This document shows, piece by piece, positions 22,549-35,410 of a stretch of DNA of 64,000 bases. The DNA lies in contig JAPYXD010000737.1 of NCBI GenBank assembly GCA_030998225.1, positions 2,790,001 through 2,854,000 on the forward strand. Direction: 5' to 3'. The position numbers and the translations under genes were made by a program. Source of the DNA: Diplolepis rosae (Eukaryota > Arthropoda > Insecta > Hymenoptera > Diplolepididae). Positions within the stretch are counted from its first letter, which is position 1. Each line of letters begins with the position of its first letter. The notes below the pieces were generated by a model. The model was not told where the DNA came from, did not search any database, and saw only the letters and a program-made list of their open reading frames with translations.

Positions 22549-23684
22549 ATTGAGATAACCAAGTTGACGTCACAGGCCATGTGGTAGGGGTAGACTGTAA
22601 GTTAGGTTGGTCTTGGACGAAAGAAATATATGGGAATCATTGGGAAATTGATGAAACAACATTTTCTAGCGTAAAAGTAAGTCATAAATTTATTAATAAT
22701 TATATTTTTCAAGTGCAAAATTAATTTCCGCCTATTTTGAGTACCTTTTTGTCGCATGTCATTCTTTTAATTTTTTAATATGAAATAAAATGTCATAAAT
22801 TTGTAGGTTATGATGACCGTTTGTTTTGAAGGATTCGAAGAAGGTATCGATAAGCATGTTCTCGTTTTCAACACATTCTTCAAATCCTTCAAAACAAACG
22901 ATCATCATAACCTACAAATTTATGACATTTTATTTTATATTAAAAAATTAAAAGAATGACAAGCGACAAGTAGGTACTCAAAATAGGCGGAAATTAATTT
23001 TGCACATGAATAATATAATTATTAATAAATTTATGACTTACTTTAACGCTAGAAAATTTTGTTTCATCAATTTCCCAATGATTCCCATATACAGTAAAAC
23101 CTATCGTAGCCGACACATATGGGAGACAAGTTCGGCTACGATGGGTACCAATGACATGCAATAATTGCTAGGGACTTATTACTAGCTTGGTTCAGTGCTG
23201 TGGCAACAGGTGCCCCTGTGTTTAGTAACACACGTATACCGGTTTGTACATATTTGTTGTGTTTACTTTTGTGCAAAAAGGTGAGTAAAAGTTAGTTTGA
23301 AAAATAATCTGTTCTTTTAGTTGGCAATTTAAAAATTTAATGGATAAATTCAGTCGATAAAAAACTATAAGGAATATTTAGTGCTTTTAGAGGAAAATGT
23401 ATAGATGACAGTTGAGGTTATGTTGCACGACTGTGTATACATATTTAAGATCTTAATAAGTTGAAATATAATTGGTTATGAAAATTTGTCAATTTTTTAA
23501 AGTTATATTGTAATTAAAATTTATAATATAAATATATACCAATAATGTGACGCGTCAGAGTGGGATGTTCGTTAGGAGAGTGTCGGCTACGATAGGTTTT
23601 ACTGTATTTCTTTCGTCCAAGACCCACCTAACTTACAGTCTGTCCCTACCACATGGCCTGTGACGTCAACTTGGTTATCTCAAT
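22549..23684. mobile_element. foldback element F, interrupted by a pogo MITE
   Basis: Ends ATTGAGATAACCAAGTTGAC and its inverse, each followed inwards by TGACGTCA, GGCCATGTGGTAGGG and TTAGGT. The arms run almost to a centre near 22865. Removing the pogo MITE in the right arm leaves about 620 bp of near-continuous palindrome. Confidence 0.85.
23092..23604. mobile_element. pogo/Tigger-type MITE
   Basis: Terminal inverted repeats CAGTAAAACCTATCGTAGCC and inverse, flanked by TA at 23090-23091 and 23605-23606. The CAGTAAAACCT start and TA duplication are typical of the pogo branch of Tc1/mariner. It is 513 bp with no transposase. It sits in the right arm of foldback F. Confidence 0.85.
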
Positions 23685-23790
23685 AGCACCAGCGAGTTAC
23701 CGGGGGTGGAACGCTACGCCAACGTGAAATCAGCGACGGTACTCCTTCCCGTTGATTTCACCATGTTTTTTCCCCAGTGTAGTTTCTGAG

Positions 23791-23965
23791 TGGTATGGTG
23801 CATTTATACCTCTGCTGCCTGACCGGTGCGGACAGAAAATTAATAAGAGTAAAGGCGACAGACAGTATGAAATTGGACAAAAAGAAAACTTCTGTCTTTT
23901 TTGCTATTATGTATTTTCTGTCCGCACCGGTCAGGCAGATAGAGGTAGAAATGCACCATCACGGG
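23791..23965. repeat. inverted repeat with about 48-bp arms
   Basis: GGTGCATTTATACCTCTGC then CCTGACCGGTGCGGACAG on the left is repeated in inverse order at 23918-23965. The loop is about 77 bp. Probably a small foldback MITE. Confidence 0.8.
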
Positions 23966-24891
23966 CCGCGCAATGTTAGGTTACGTGAACTCAACGATTG
24001 GTGGATTCTTTCTCGGTGTGAATCCTTAGAAAGAACCGGGAAAATTTTTAATTCGGTTACAATTGATATTTAATATATTCACGTTATGATTTGAAAACCC
24101 GTTAATTCGCGACTTCTGCAGAATTTTTGTACCGGCCTACGCGAAAGTTTACAAGGTTTCAGAATAGATCAATCCACCTCGGAAGCTCGGTATATTCTAA
24201 CCATTCTTTCACTCTACAAAACTCACGTATCCCCTTTCAAGTAAGAGAAGGCAAGTAAAACAGTAATCTCAAAGGAGTACTTTTCACTTCCTTTTGGCGA
24301 CAAGACATTTTATTTTAAATCTTTTTAGGTCTACGTTACTAACTTGTTTCTATACCTATTTACCTGGCCATTCCGTTTGGTTTTTGCCTATCCAAAGTAT
24401 AAATGAATATTACCTCTATAAATGCCTAGTTCTATCTTAACTTAATTTATTTAAATCTTACCGTCCAGACTTGACCTTTTCTTATCCTTGAAACTAGTAT
24501 ATAATTTATAACTATAACTTACAAAAGAATCTCAAAACTAATTTTACAATGTCGAGTTTCTTGCCGAGTACATATGTTGAACACTCGAAAAATTATCTTA
24601 AGTTTATTATTTAAAGATAGTAAATCTAGTTAAAGAATTAGTATAAACTAAATGGGAATTTCCGAAAAATGAATTAATCTCCTTATTCAATTTGAAAATC
24701 CCGCGAACTGATATCACACAGTCGATAAAATTAATCGACTTCGAGCGAGATTCTGTAGTCGCTCGTTACATGAGGCCATATTTGTTTCTACACATTTTTG
24801 CCGTGCAAATGAAAATGAGCGTATCTGCAGAAGAGCCAACTTTACGCTGGAAGAGAAAAACCACTATGACATACCACGCTCATATTTTAAC
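23966..24891. other. unassigned stretch
   Basis: No recognised gene or repeat boundary; short chance frames only. Confidence 0.4.
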
Positions 24892-25135
24892 CATAGAGAT
24901 ATTATAGATAGAGGAGACAAGCCATAGGCTGCTCTGTAACCTCTGTAAGTGGCAACGTCAGTCTGCAAATTCTGTGTGAGCGAAAGAGAGAGACGATGGG
25001 AGGTTATTCTGTCTTTGTCTATGCGTACCGCGTTAGCCTCGGCGTTAGCGAGAGATAGCCTAACCCACAATTCACTCTCGCCCGAGCTGACAGGTTTCAG
25101 GCTGGCTTGTCTCCTCCATCTATAATATCTCTATG
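24892..25135. mobile_element. MITE G with exact 8-bp target duplication
   Basis: Terminal inverted repeats CATAGAGATATTATAGAT and inverse (about 33 bp including GGAGACAAGCCA). Flanked by ATTTTAAC at 24884-24891 and 25136-25143, a perfect 8-bp duplication. 244 bp, non-coding. The CAT-RGAGA start resembles foldback L. Confidence 0.9.
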
Positions 25136-25192
25136 ATTTTAACCAGTTTTTTTAAACTAAAAGTGGCTGCTTACATTAAAAACACTGCCTTC

Positions 25193-26823
25193 CCTAGCGA
25201 ACTGGCTGAACAGGTAGGTATCACTGATCTCTATAATACACTGGATGCACAATGCCAATGGGGAAGTCTACAAAGTCGTGTGCCCAATTGAAGGCTGAGC
25301 CGCCATATTTACTTAGGTTGATTACAAAGAATGTTGCGGTAAATTCAAATTTAGTAAAAAGGGAAGAGTGTAAATATTTAAGAAACAATATGAAATCCAT
25401 GCTTTTTTACCGGTATTAGTATTGATAGTATACATAATTAAACTAATGAAATGAAATTTATTAAATGATACTAAAATATAACTCGGTAATATTTTTTATT
25501 ATGGTATATAATGTTGTATATATTTAAATAGGCATATGTATTTATTTCTTAACTATAATTCAATATAAATTTATTATAAATTTATCAAATATAGATTACA
25601 GAATTCAACAAGTAAACGTACCTTGCAGTAGTGTAAGAATTATCTCACGTTCTGAACGTGAACTATTAATAATAGTCACATATAATAACTATTTTTAGTA
25701 TAAATTAATTCGCGTTTCATAATTCAACCCTTATGTACCTGTATATAAACGGTTTTAAAAACTGAAAAAAAGCTCCATCCCCTTCTGTTTTAAAAAATTT
25801 TGAATTGATCGATCTTGTTGGCGTATTTCATCATACGTTTAAATTGCTCAGGAGTAATAAGTTGCTCCAACTGAAAGAAGTTATAGAAATAATTTTAAAT
25901 ATATATAAAAATTATAAACTATTGTATTTTGGTCGTTTACGAACATTTCAATTTATTAGAAAATAATAAAATTGGAAAAGAAACAAACCCTAAAATACAA
26001 TTAATACTGAATGCAGATATTACATAAAAATTAAGTATGTATACATGCTGTGACTAGTATATTACTAAATAATAGAATCCAATTCTAAAAGACCTAAGTT
26101 ATAATATAGAAGATTATCACTAAATAGTACAAAGCATCAGGTACGAAAGTACTTCACAAGCAGCAAATCACTCAATTAAAAATCATCAGAGTATCACAAA
26201 CAAGTTTTAAATTTCAAACTAAAGTAGTGACTAATTCAACACCTTAATTTTTAAACTACATGCAAAAGTAATAAATAAACAATTCTTAAAAGAAAACAAT
26301 GAAAAGTTATTAATTGAATAATATCACTACAGCGTTAGTAAATACTAATTCGCAGCTGTGTTGCATTAACCTAGTGTCTTGTCGCCATACTGAATTATGG
26401 AATCAACCTAAGTAAAGATGGCGGCTCGGCCTTCAATGAAGCACACGACTTTGCATTGATTTTGCATCCAGTGTATTATAGAGATCAGTGGTAGGTATAC
26501 ATTCTACCATAGTTTTAGCTGCTAAAAGTTTCAATTGCCCATAAAATCACCAGACGTCACTATATTTGAAAAGCGGTGTCAGACGAAGATTATGAAAGGA
26601 ATGTATTGGCAAAAACTGCGAGGTTGCAAGATGCAGGATTCTTGTACATTTTCCTGAAGCGCTCTCTACCGTCTATATTTGATATATACTTGCAATTTTT
26701 GCCAACGCACTCCTTTCATAATCTTCGTCAAACACTGCTTTTCAAATATAGTGACTTCTGGTGATTTTATGGGCAATTGAAACTTTGGGCAACTAAAACT
26801 ATGGTACAATGTATACCTACCAA
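25193..26823 (+). mobile_element. D-family foldback hosting element C
   Basis: The left part is CCCTAGCGAACTGGCTGAAC followed by AGGTAGGTAT. After the C insertion the element resumes at 26491 as GTAGGTATACATTCTACCAT and folds back at 26700-26823, ending AATGTATACCTACC. The arms share GATTTTATGGGCAATTG and ATATAGTGAC..TTCGTC. The right end lacks the CCCTAGCG extension, so either D was inserted next to an older foldback end or its right tip is lost. Confidence 0.7.
25222..26490. mobile_element. DNA element C, complete copy
   Basis: Terminal inverted repeats of about 100 bp begin CACTGATCTCTATAATAC at 25222 and end with the inverse at 26490. The flanks are a perfect 8-bp duplication, GTAGGTAT, at 25214-25221 and 26491-26498. 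The 1269-bp element has no recognisable transposase. The 8-bp duplication and CA start fit hAT or P-type mobilisation; I cannot choose. Fragments occur at 11.0, 13.5, 14.1 and 18.4-20.0 kb. Confidence 0.85.
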
Positions 26824-27754
26824 TTATAATGAATATTTTGATATTGACATTGTTAAAGTTCAAGCATATTATAACTTATAGAAGCATTATATAGTAGTTC
26901 TTAGGCAAAGCTGGATATTCACATATACGATAGTCTGTAATTATTTTTTTTTAAATAAATAATATTTATAAATTCTTTACGTCCTTATAGATACTATCAG
27001 TTTGTGCGTTAAATGATCTGCAACACTAACAATAAGAGATAGACTGCTACGGGAAGTTACAGGGTGGATAAGATGCGGCATCTATAATTTCAATATTGTT
27101 CTGCACTGGTTCTGTCAGAGTTCTGTATACCAGCGTTCCAACGTTGGACGCTAATCTGTTTATTTGCTTTCATTACAAATGCATGCAAAATAAAGTAAAA
27201 AAACACTAAATGATTTATATAATAATAGTTAACTTATATCATCATTTCCTGTTTTTTATTTGCTCTATTTTGCATTAATAATTAGTAATTCTGTAAAACA
27301 GTAAAATACTCAAGAGATACAAGGGCCCTGAATGTAGATGCATACGCACTAACGCATGCATACATTGTTAGTTCACCGTTCAACATAGATGGCGCTAACA
27401 ACTTCGTCATTTTTCCCCATACAGTTGACCTAGTCTGTCTTAAATGAAAAGGTGTATTTACGCGCGGAACTGTTAACATTTTTTTTAATCTTTGTACTGT
27501 TATGTGATGGTGAAGATATTCAATATTCAAAAATGACTTTTTAGGTATTTGTAACTTAGTAAAAAATCGGTAACAAATAGTGATTCACTGGAACATAAAT
27601 CTCATAAGTTTTTCTTTCAAATTGTAACCTAGCTGTGTCGCCATTTTCGTGATACACCGAGTATTTAGTATCCTGTTTTATGTTTTATACTCTGCTATTT
27701 CAATTTAAATTTGGGGATTATTTTCAAGTTTTCATTAATTGATCAAAAGCAGTA
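26824..27754. other. region upstream of the likely Dp start
   Basis: AT-rich with no recognised repeat. 27600-27754 would be promoter or 5' untranslated sequence if the exon at 27755 is right. I see no convincing TATA or initiator. Confidence 0.4.
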
Positions 27755-27803
27755 ATGACACAACAAAATAAAACAATGAATTTCCTGATACACGATGCCA
27801 ACG
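27755..27803 (+). CDS. Dp: Dp, probable first coding exon
   Basis: The ATG at 27755 opens MTQQNKTMNFLIHDAN plus one base of the next codon, then GTAAGT. A short N-terminus of this kind is what I recall from insect Dp proteins, from memory and not from a search. The exon ends in phase 1, whereas the exon at 37902 starts in phase 0, so at least one further exon must lie between them. On its own a 49-bp exon is weak evidence. The strong donor and the position upstream of clear Dp exons on the same strand support it. Confidence 0.5.
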
Positions 27804-30800
27804 GTAAGTTAAATAATCGAGTTTGACGATAAGGTCTGATAATTGTTCATCCATGCAACATATTTCGATCTATGATTATAATTTTCAAATCATTTTGGGC
27901 TTCCTTTGTTGGTATTAACTTTCTTACTTGAAATATATATATGAAGAATAGTGCTATTTCATTTTCCCTACGATTATTAGAAAAAGATAACACTCGCTTT
28001 TTAAAATTTACTTGTACCTTCGAATTGCATCCTTTAGTGCCACAGTTATGTGGAATTTTCTTTGTTGTTTGACATTTCAAGATTTGACCATATTTGTATC
28101 ATGTATATGTCTCCGATGAAGTTCGAATCAGTACAACCACAGCTTCGATTTGTTCCAAAATGGTTTTTCGTTTTTCTGTGAAAGAGATTTCTTATTATTG
28201 AATTGATTTAGATTTGCAATGGTAAAATTTTCCTATAATACATTTCTGTTTGCATCAGGGCCGACAGAACACTTTTATTTAGTATTGTGAGGAAAAAAAG
28301 TCTCCGCTTTATCGAAACGATAGATTGCTCCTTATTAAACCCCTAAAACACACAAGTAGCATCGCGCATGGTATTTGTGCGCTTTAGTGGTAAGATCATA
28401 ATTCGGGAAATCAAGAAATTCAGGGACATATATTTCGGGTGGTGGGTATCCTACAGCCCTACCATCTCTTCCCCTGACCCTGGTGTGCATCAAGAATGTT
28501 TGTAACCGGAGCTTCTGTTTTATCATATGATAGAAGTTACGTGCGTTCCAATGCGCGCACCTATTTTTCTATTAAGTTTTTATAAAGTATTTCATGATTT
28601 GAAGGTTTTGTCGACAAAAACAAAGCAAAATAGCCCAGAAAACTTTGAGAGGGAAGGCGAAGTTCAACATCAAGCTATTTATTAAAATGAAGTCATGATA
28701 AATGGTAATTAATGTTCTGCCATCCTGCATTAAAAAATGGGTATCTACATTCGAAATTGAATAGAACGCTTGTACGTTTGTACTTGATCTGTCCAATGTA
28801 TAGCCTGCTCTTTGGAATTGGGACCTGCTCTTTTCATTAGTGCAAAAAAGACTTACAAATTTTTATTGCTTATACACGAGACTGTAGAAACGTCGCTCTC
28901 TCAGACAAGAAATCTCAGAAAAAATCTGTTCAAAAGTTGTATCTACGCAGGTACGGTATTAAAGCAGGACGAAGGCGCGTAGAACGGCGAGTTTCCTAGG
29001 GAAGAACGTGGGTTTCTACAAATTTATACTTTAATAAATGAATGGAAGCGAATAGATTCACGAATCGTTTTCAGGTTTATTGATTAACACGTGTGTGGCG
29101 AATGCGACCCCCGCTGAGGCCTGAACGTAATGATTTCAAAAAGTGCGGCACGGAACGTGTTAAATATCTAATCAATTCAAATGTCGAAAGTGGTTATTCA
29201 AGAAGCATTGGTTTCTTTATAATAATAATAATAATAATAAAGGCAGTTAAAAATTGTTATACTGACAAAACAGAAGTAATAAAATGACTAGTAAAACAAT
29301 GATTATTCATAAGTAAATTCAAAAACAAATATTCAAGTCAATCTTCGAATTAAAAAGTAAATTATCCACTTTTTTATTTACAAAAATTATTATTTATCAC
29401 AATACCTATAATAATAATATAATTTGGCGTTGATTTAAAAAAAATGAATCGAAAAATTATGGAATGATTTATCTTGCATTTCCATGCTAATAAATGTTAG
29501 GTATATAATTATTGTATCTATTAGAAAAGGTTTGTTACGTAAAATATGAATATTACGTTAAAAAGATTCTGTTACAAAAATGGCGTTTTTTCCAAGTGTT
29601 ATCAAATTTATACTTTGATAACAATTAGTTATTCGACAAATACAACGTATTCTGTCCAAAAGATAATTTGTATTCTACAGAAGTTGAAATAAATTTTTAA
29701 ACGATTAGAACTTCCAAATGAAAATTTCTATTGATTACATATTTATATATTGAAATTGATATTAAATAACAATTTGAATTTTTTTTCATATTTCTAAAAT
29801 TTTACGATAAATGTAATGTAAAATTTTTCATTCCTCACAAGACTGATTAAAAGTTTTTGACATTTTTTTTAAAACTGTAATTATATTTTTAAGTCTTGAG
29901 AAAATGTTTAATTATTACAATATTTTTGAAATATTAAAATTTGTTTCAATCTTATTTTTTACAAAATGTCTTAGAATGTTTAGGCCTTATTTAAAAGGTT
30001 CTCTTACATGATCTACTCACAAAATACTTCTATAATAAATAAACATAATTTTTAGGTGCATAAATTATAAAAATCAAATATACAAATTTATATTACAAAA
30101 TTCTTATCATATAAACATGAAGATAAGCCATTCTGAGAGGAATTTAGAATCAAAAGAGGCTTTAACCCTGTTGAAGAATGTAGGTATGTACTTCGTTCCG
30201 TTTAAAAAGAATTGTAGGCCTAAAACATGCCAGAATACAATTTTTCAAAAATGTATCTGCATAGATACGTTGATTTAAATTAGGATTTCGGCCTCAACTC
30301 AGCCTGAAATTCTGAAAAAAGTGTAGACATGGCAAAATATTTGTAGATACTCACTTTCTTCATCAGGATTCCTCGAAGACCGCTGTAGATACGGAAAACT
30401 GCAAAAAACATGACTTTAATATCTTTATCATTATTTATAATTTTGTACTAATTTTTCCACAGTTGAATTCATCTGTTCATCACGAATCCAACAATATAAA
30501 AAAACTCATTTTCGATGAAAAATGTAGATATCCACTTTTTAAATCAGGATGGCAGTATTGTTCAATTGCTTTAAGGATAAATCTCAGAAGATTTTTAAAG
30601 GGAGTCCTGAGTTTAACAACAAACTGGGATGATGGAACCAATTGTCGATGAATTAGTTACCTCGACAACATTGACATTTTTACTCTTCAAAAATGGAACA
30701 TCTAAGTAGTTTAAAGCTGTCTTTTTGGGGAAGAAAATTAATGAAGCTTTCTTTTTTCTATAGAACTTCATTAAAAAATGTGAACTGCATCATGAAAAAT

Positions 30801-32480
30801 GAATAACAGTTAAAAGTATAAAAATCCCCATTTCTCAAGTCATAGGAATCAAGTGCTCAATTATTTGGAATCATTTTTCGTGTTCACTATGTCGTAACTT
30901 GTGACATGGCTAATTTTTTTCTTTAAAAATTGAATTTGAATATGAGTTATTATAGTGATTATTATATTATTTATTTGTTAATTATTGTAGTAATTTTCTT
31001 TTTTTTATATAATCTGAAAGCAAAAACATATGTTAACCTTGCCATTGCATATTTTAACTATACTTAACCAAGACAAGACAGACAATTATTACCCTCCCTC
31101 GCCATCAATAAAATCGAAAAATAGTGTAAACTTAATGAATCCGCGAATCCCATTTTTCAAGTTAGAAAATTGATGAAAAAAGGTTGGTTTGCGATCGATG
31201 AGGGTAAAATATAAAGAAAAAAACTTTTCATTATGTCAAAATTGTAGCGACATCTCGTTGGCTATGGGTTTGCCAACCTCATCAGGCTTTATTAAATTTA
31301 AAAAAACACCAAATAGTATAAAATTGTCACACAAAAAAACTTTTTGTTGATACATGCATAAAAATATCAATGGGCAAAGAAAAATTCAGTTGAAACTTTA
31401 CTATTCTTTAGTCCCAAAGAAAATCACGCCATCACAGCTCAAGAACTTAAGAGTAGATTTGCATCAGCAAACACAGTGCCTGTTACACAAAAATATCACT
31501 CTTTCGTTCCCTCAGCTGAATTAACTCTCATGTTGAGAAAATATTCGTCATCATTAGAATGTGATGTTTTCCCGAAAAACACTGTGAGTCAAAGAAGAAA
31601 GAGAAGTGCACATACACTGTAATAAGCAAATTATTTGACTCAATTTTCGATGTGAGAGGTGAGGGGACTCACACTAAAAAATCACCCCGAATTACAAATT
31701 AATTTTAATTTTTAATTTTGTACCAGCCAAAAATAACAGTTTTACGAAAAAATTATACAAAGTACAATTAAATAAGTTCCCAATGGACGGTACGTCGTGA
31801 TCGTGGCGCCTAGCTGCACTGCGACGTAGTACACCGCGCAAGAAGTGTTATATATCTCCACCAATTTCTTTCGCCCCACTTTCGACTATGGCTCATTTTA
31901 AAGGGAAAAAGTCAAGCTTTTTTTTAAACAGAATTTTGGAAAGAAAATTAACGGCCGCACTTGGAGAAAAACGCAAAAATATGTTTAAAATTAAAAAATA
32001 AAGCTCAAATAATTTTTTTAATCTAAAACCATTGCTTTCAGTGTAAAGCTGATGAAAAAACGTTTCCAAGACCTCCATAAAAAAATTAATTTGGATAACT
32101 TTTGTAGAAGTTATGGTTAATTGAGTATCAGCATGCGCGGTAAAAGGTTGAAAATTCGAGCCCCCTGTATACTGACAACCCGTCGTACTAGAGACGTTCT
32201 CTTAGGAGAATTGAAAGAGGTTCACTAGGACAATAATTTCGCAGATTTTCAAGGAAATCGGAGACAAAAAGTTTTTAGGCGGGTACACTTGACGAATTTC
32301 GCCCCATGTGCGTTATAATCTCTAGTCTTTCATTAAACTATCATGTTTTTTCATTACGCATTCACGTAATTTATTCTACCGAAGAACAAGCGAAATCTCC
32401 TCAAAATGTCTCTTTGTCCCAGCTTTACCGAAGTATTTCGGTAAAATCTAACGATTAGATTCTCTCAGTGTACAAACAAA
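27804..32480 (+). other. Dp first intron, left part
   Basis: No TE boundary or gene recognised over 4.7 kb. It contains an (AAT)n microsatellite at 29219-29239. One or more small Dp exons are expected somewhere between here and 37.9 kb but could not be identified by reading. Confidence 0.45.
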
Positions 32481-32489
32481 TAGGAACAA

Positions 32490-32900
32490 ACTAACATTGT
32501 TTACAAATTTAATTGTAAAAATTGCCCCTTGACTTATATTGGTGAATCAAACCGAGCATTGAGGTTTCGTATTAATGAACACAAAAATTAAAACAAACAG
32601 TGAATCCGTAGTCTGTGAACATCAATTAGAATTCAACCATGAATTTTATTGGGAAAATACTAAAATTGTCGATTACGTTTCTGACTATCGAAAAAGATTA
32701 ACATCGGAGATGATCCACATAAGATTTAATAAATTTAGTGTTAATAAAAAAGAAGATATATTTAATTTAAATAGCATTTATTTTTTATTACTTAATAGAT
32801 TAAATTCAAGATTGTTTCCTGCTGATGTCTGTTTATATTTCAAATTCTGTGTTTATAAAAACTTTTGTCAATATTTAAACTTCACCGTTACAATTTAATA
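32490..32900 (+). pseudogene. Penelope-like GIY-YIG fragment
   Basis: NIVYKFNCKNCPLTYIGESN followed by ALRFRINEHK is a GIY-YIG start of the Penelope-like class. After a +1 frame change the second frame (32575-32898) gives VCEHQLEFNHEFYWENTKIV, then YRKRLTSEMIHI and LNSIYFLLLN, the family's C-terminal part. The RT is missing. The GIY-YIG sequence differs from that at 17 kb, so it is another lineage. It lies in the Dp intron in sense orientation. Confidence 0.8.
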
Positions 32901-34460
32901 ATTTAGTACACTGAGAGACTTTTCGTTAGAGTAAATAATAAAAATGAATTATATTTTAGTGTAATATCATTTCAAAATAAGGCAAACAGGGTTTACGTAT
33001 CAGATATTAATATAGTGGTTTTTAAGCGGCAAAGTTAATATTTTCGTTTGAATAAATGGAATATATGTTTTACTAAGTGTTATAAAATCTTCGAGAATTT
33101 GAAATGCACTATATCAAAGTTGCGAAGTGAATTTTAAATGGTGTTAATACATTTTATTCGAAAGACTGAAAGAATCTTTTCAAATTTTCAAACACAGAAT
33201 ATGTGAATTTGAAAACTACTATATGAAAAATCACTCACTCCACCAAAAGGTTTGACCTTCAGAAATGGCGGCTCCAGATTAAGAATTCTGGTATCTTTTT
33301 CTAACGCGTGCGAAACAAATGGAACTTAGAGGAGCTTTGGTACTGAGAAGAAGGGAGGTTTCAGTGGAAACGCAGACACAAATATTTTTTTATGATACCT
33401 TATTTATGTTCACATATTCAAGTACGCAATGGTGCACTATTTACAATCACACACACTTGAATTAAATTTCAGAATCGCTTTTGGATTCGAGCTTCTAACC
33501 TACCTATATCTACATAACTAAACGCATTCTTAACGCCTTAAGCTTCTCAGTTATTCTCGCTTGTTATGTTCCGAAAGAAATCTCGCTTATAAGCTACTAC
33601 TGAGTTGGATAGACTTGGATCGAGTCTAGGAAGCCAATCGGAAAACAACGGAAACACTCGAACGACATTCTGTTACGAATTATATAAAAAACCGAGGATG
33701 AATGTTTCGATTTTCGCTCCGAATTACAAACACCAATATGATTAACGTATCTCACTTTGTTTTTTCCTCATAATTGTAGAAAATTTCATGGATAGAGTCA
33801 AATCTTCATTTTGTCTGGAGAACCCTCATGGCGGATAATGCACTTTTTTTCATTATCTCATACGACTCATTATATTCATCGGTATTGTTTAGTTTCATCA
33901 GTATGAACAGACTTGGCAGTAGCTGATTTTTAAGACAGTTCGAAAAGTGAAAGAAGAATAGAGGAGAATAGCTCCAAAATATGTTGTAACCTATATATAC
34001 GCGCAGTTTGAATACTGACAGTATTTTTTTCTGAAGCAAATTCCACATTTGATTAACTTCAGAATTTATTGATAGTAATTAAATAGGATATTAAATGAAC
34101 TATTTACGTATCCTATATGAATCTGCTTCAAATATGGTGGATAATTATTATTTTCTTTGTAGATGAAAAAAAAAATATTGTTGAAAATTACGATTTTATG
34201 AAATGAATTATGTGTATAGCATAACACATAGAAATAAATTTGAAAAATCGATTTGTACGATTGTCCTAGAAATTTGATGTTGATTATCTGAGAATAAATA
34301 AACTTCCACTTCCGTAAAGAATCGTAAATTATTCCTAAAATTAGATAACATAAAAAAAATATAATTGTCTACCGGTGACTTAATTTTTACTTCTAGCTCC
34401 GAGAATAAATCTGTAAAAAACTTCTCTAGTCTTCCATTCCTTTTTAGTCAATCATTTGTA
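32901..34460. other. intronic stretch without recognised feature
   Basis: AT-rich, short chance frames only. An ATGGCGGC motif occurs at 33265-33272. Confidence 0.4.
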
Positions 34461-35405
34461 TTATGTAAAATATGTAAATATGTATGTAAAATAAAGCCGT
34501 TCATGCCACGTTTGCAAATTATTATATTTATCCTGATCTAATCCAATAATTTTTCTAGTCGAATTACATACTTTCGGCTCTAAAACATACGTGTGCAATT
34601 TAAATAAATTTCCATATTCAGATCCTGTTGCAATTATTTCATCTCCGCGTTTCAAAAAACATTTTTTTCCATCATCAGATATAAGACTATCCAGTCCTTT
34701 TCTTCTCGCAGATTTAACAGAAAATAGGTTATGAATGTTATGAACCATTCCCTACAAGCACTGGTTTTGAAAACTCCTCGAATGTTGAATACCAGTCTCT
34801 TCGTTTTGACATGTGATCTGTCGCTCCTGAATCGATTACCCCAGTGTCATCTTGTTCGCCATCTCTGCTTGCTATCAGTGCCACTTTCGATGAGTCGAAA
34901 CTTTCTTATCTGCTTGCTGTTTGTTGCTCTGAACGATCGTGTTTATTCTGGAAGGAAATATAGCTCTTATGGCCTTTCCTCTTGCATACATAGCATCTGA
35001 AGCAATCTCTTTTCAGATGTCCTTGTCTTCCACAATTAAAACAACTTTGTTCTAATTTCTTTCTTTCGAACTCATTTCTGTCCTCCCTGTATTGATTATC
35101 TTTTTATCATTTTTACATTTCGTCAATAATGCCATTGAAGTCTCATGAATCTCTTCATGATCTTGTAACCTCAATTCCTCAGACATATTAATCGCACAGT
35201 CAAATTTTCAACATTTCTCTTTTTAATCTTCCACTGAGTCCCGAGCACTATGGAAATGATTGAATTCCTTAGGTACTGCAGATAAAATACGAGTTATAAA
35301 CATGCTCTATGGTATTTCACTCCCAAGGTTCTATAACACGCAGGCGCTCAATCTTCAAACTTGCTGCATCCATTTTTCTTCTATTTTTTTCACGACCAAA
35401 ACTGT
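34461..35405 (-). pseudogene. copia-type LTR retrotransposon remnant (Gag knuckle, protease, pre-integrase)
   Basis: The reverse strand reads, in order: a gag C-terminal part resembling AVPKEFNHFHSARDSVED; a CCHC knuckle CFNCGRQGHLKRDC near 35000-35040; a copia protease core VIDSGATDHMS near 34817-34850; and a GAG-pre-integrase segment NLFSVKSARRKGLDS to WHERL at 34461-34748. Several frameshifts and stops occur. Integrase, RT, RNase H and both LTRs are absent. The 5' side is cut by the mariner inserted at 35411. It is a dead relic in the Dp intron, antisense to the gene. Confidence 0.85.
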
Positions 35406-35410
35406 ATACA

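Noticed and set aside
28128..28170. Possible missing Dp exon after AG at 28128 reading QPQLRFVPKW
   Set aside because: The phase at its only nearby GT does not fit the phase 0 start of the exon at 37902, and the similarity is too short.
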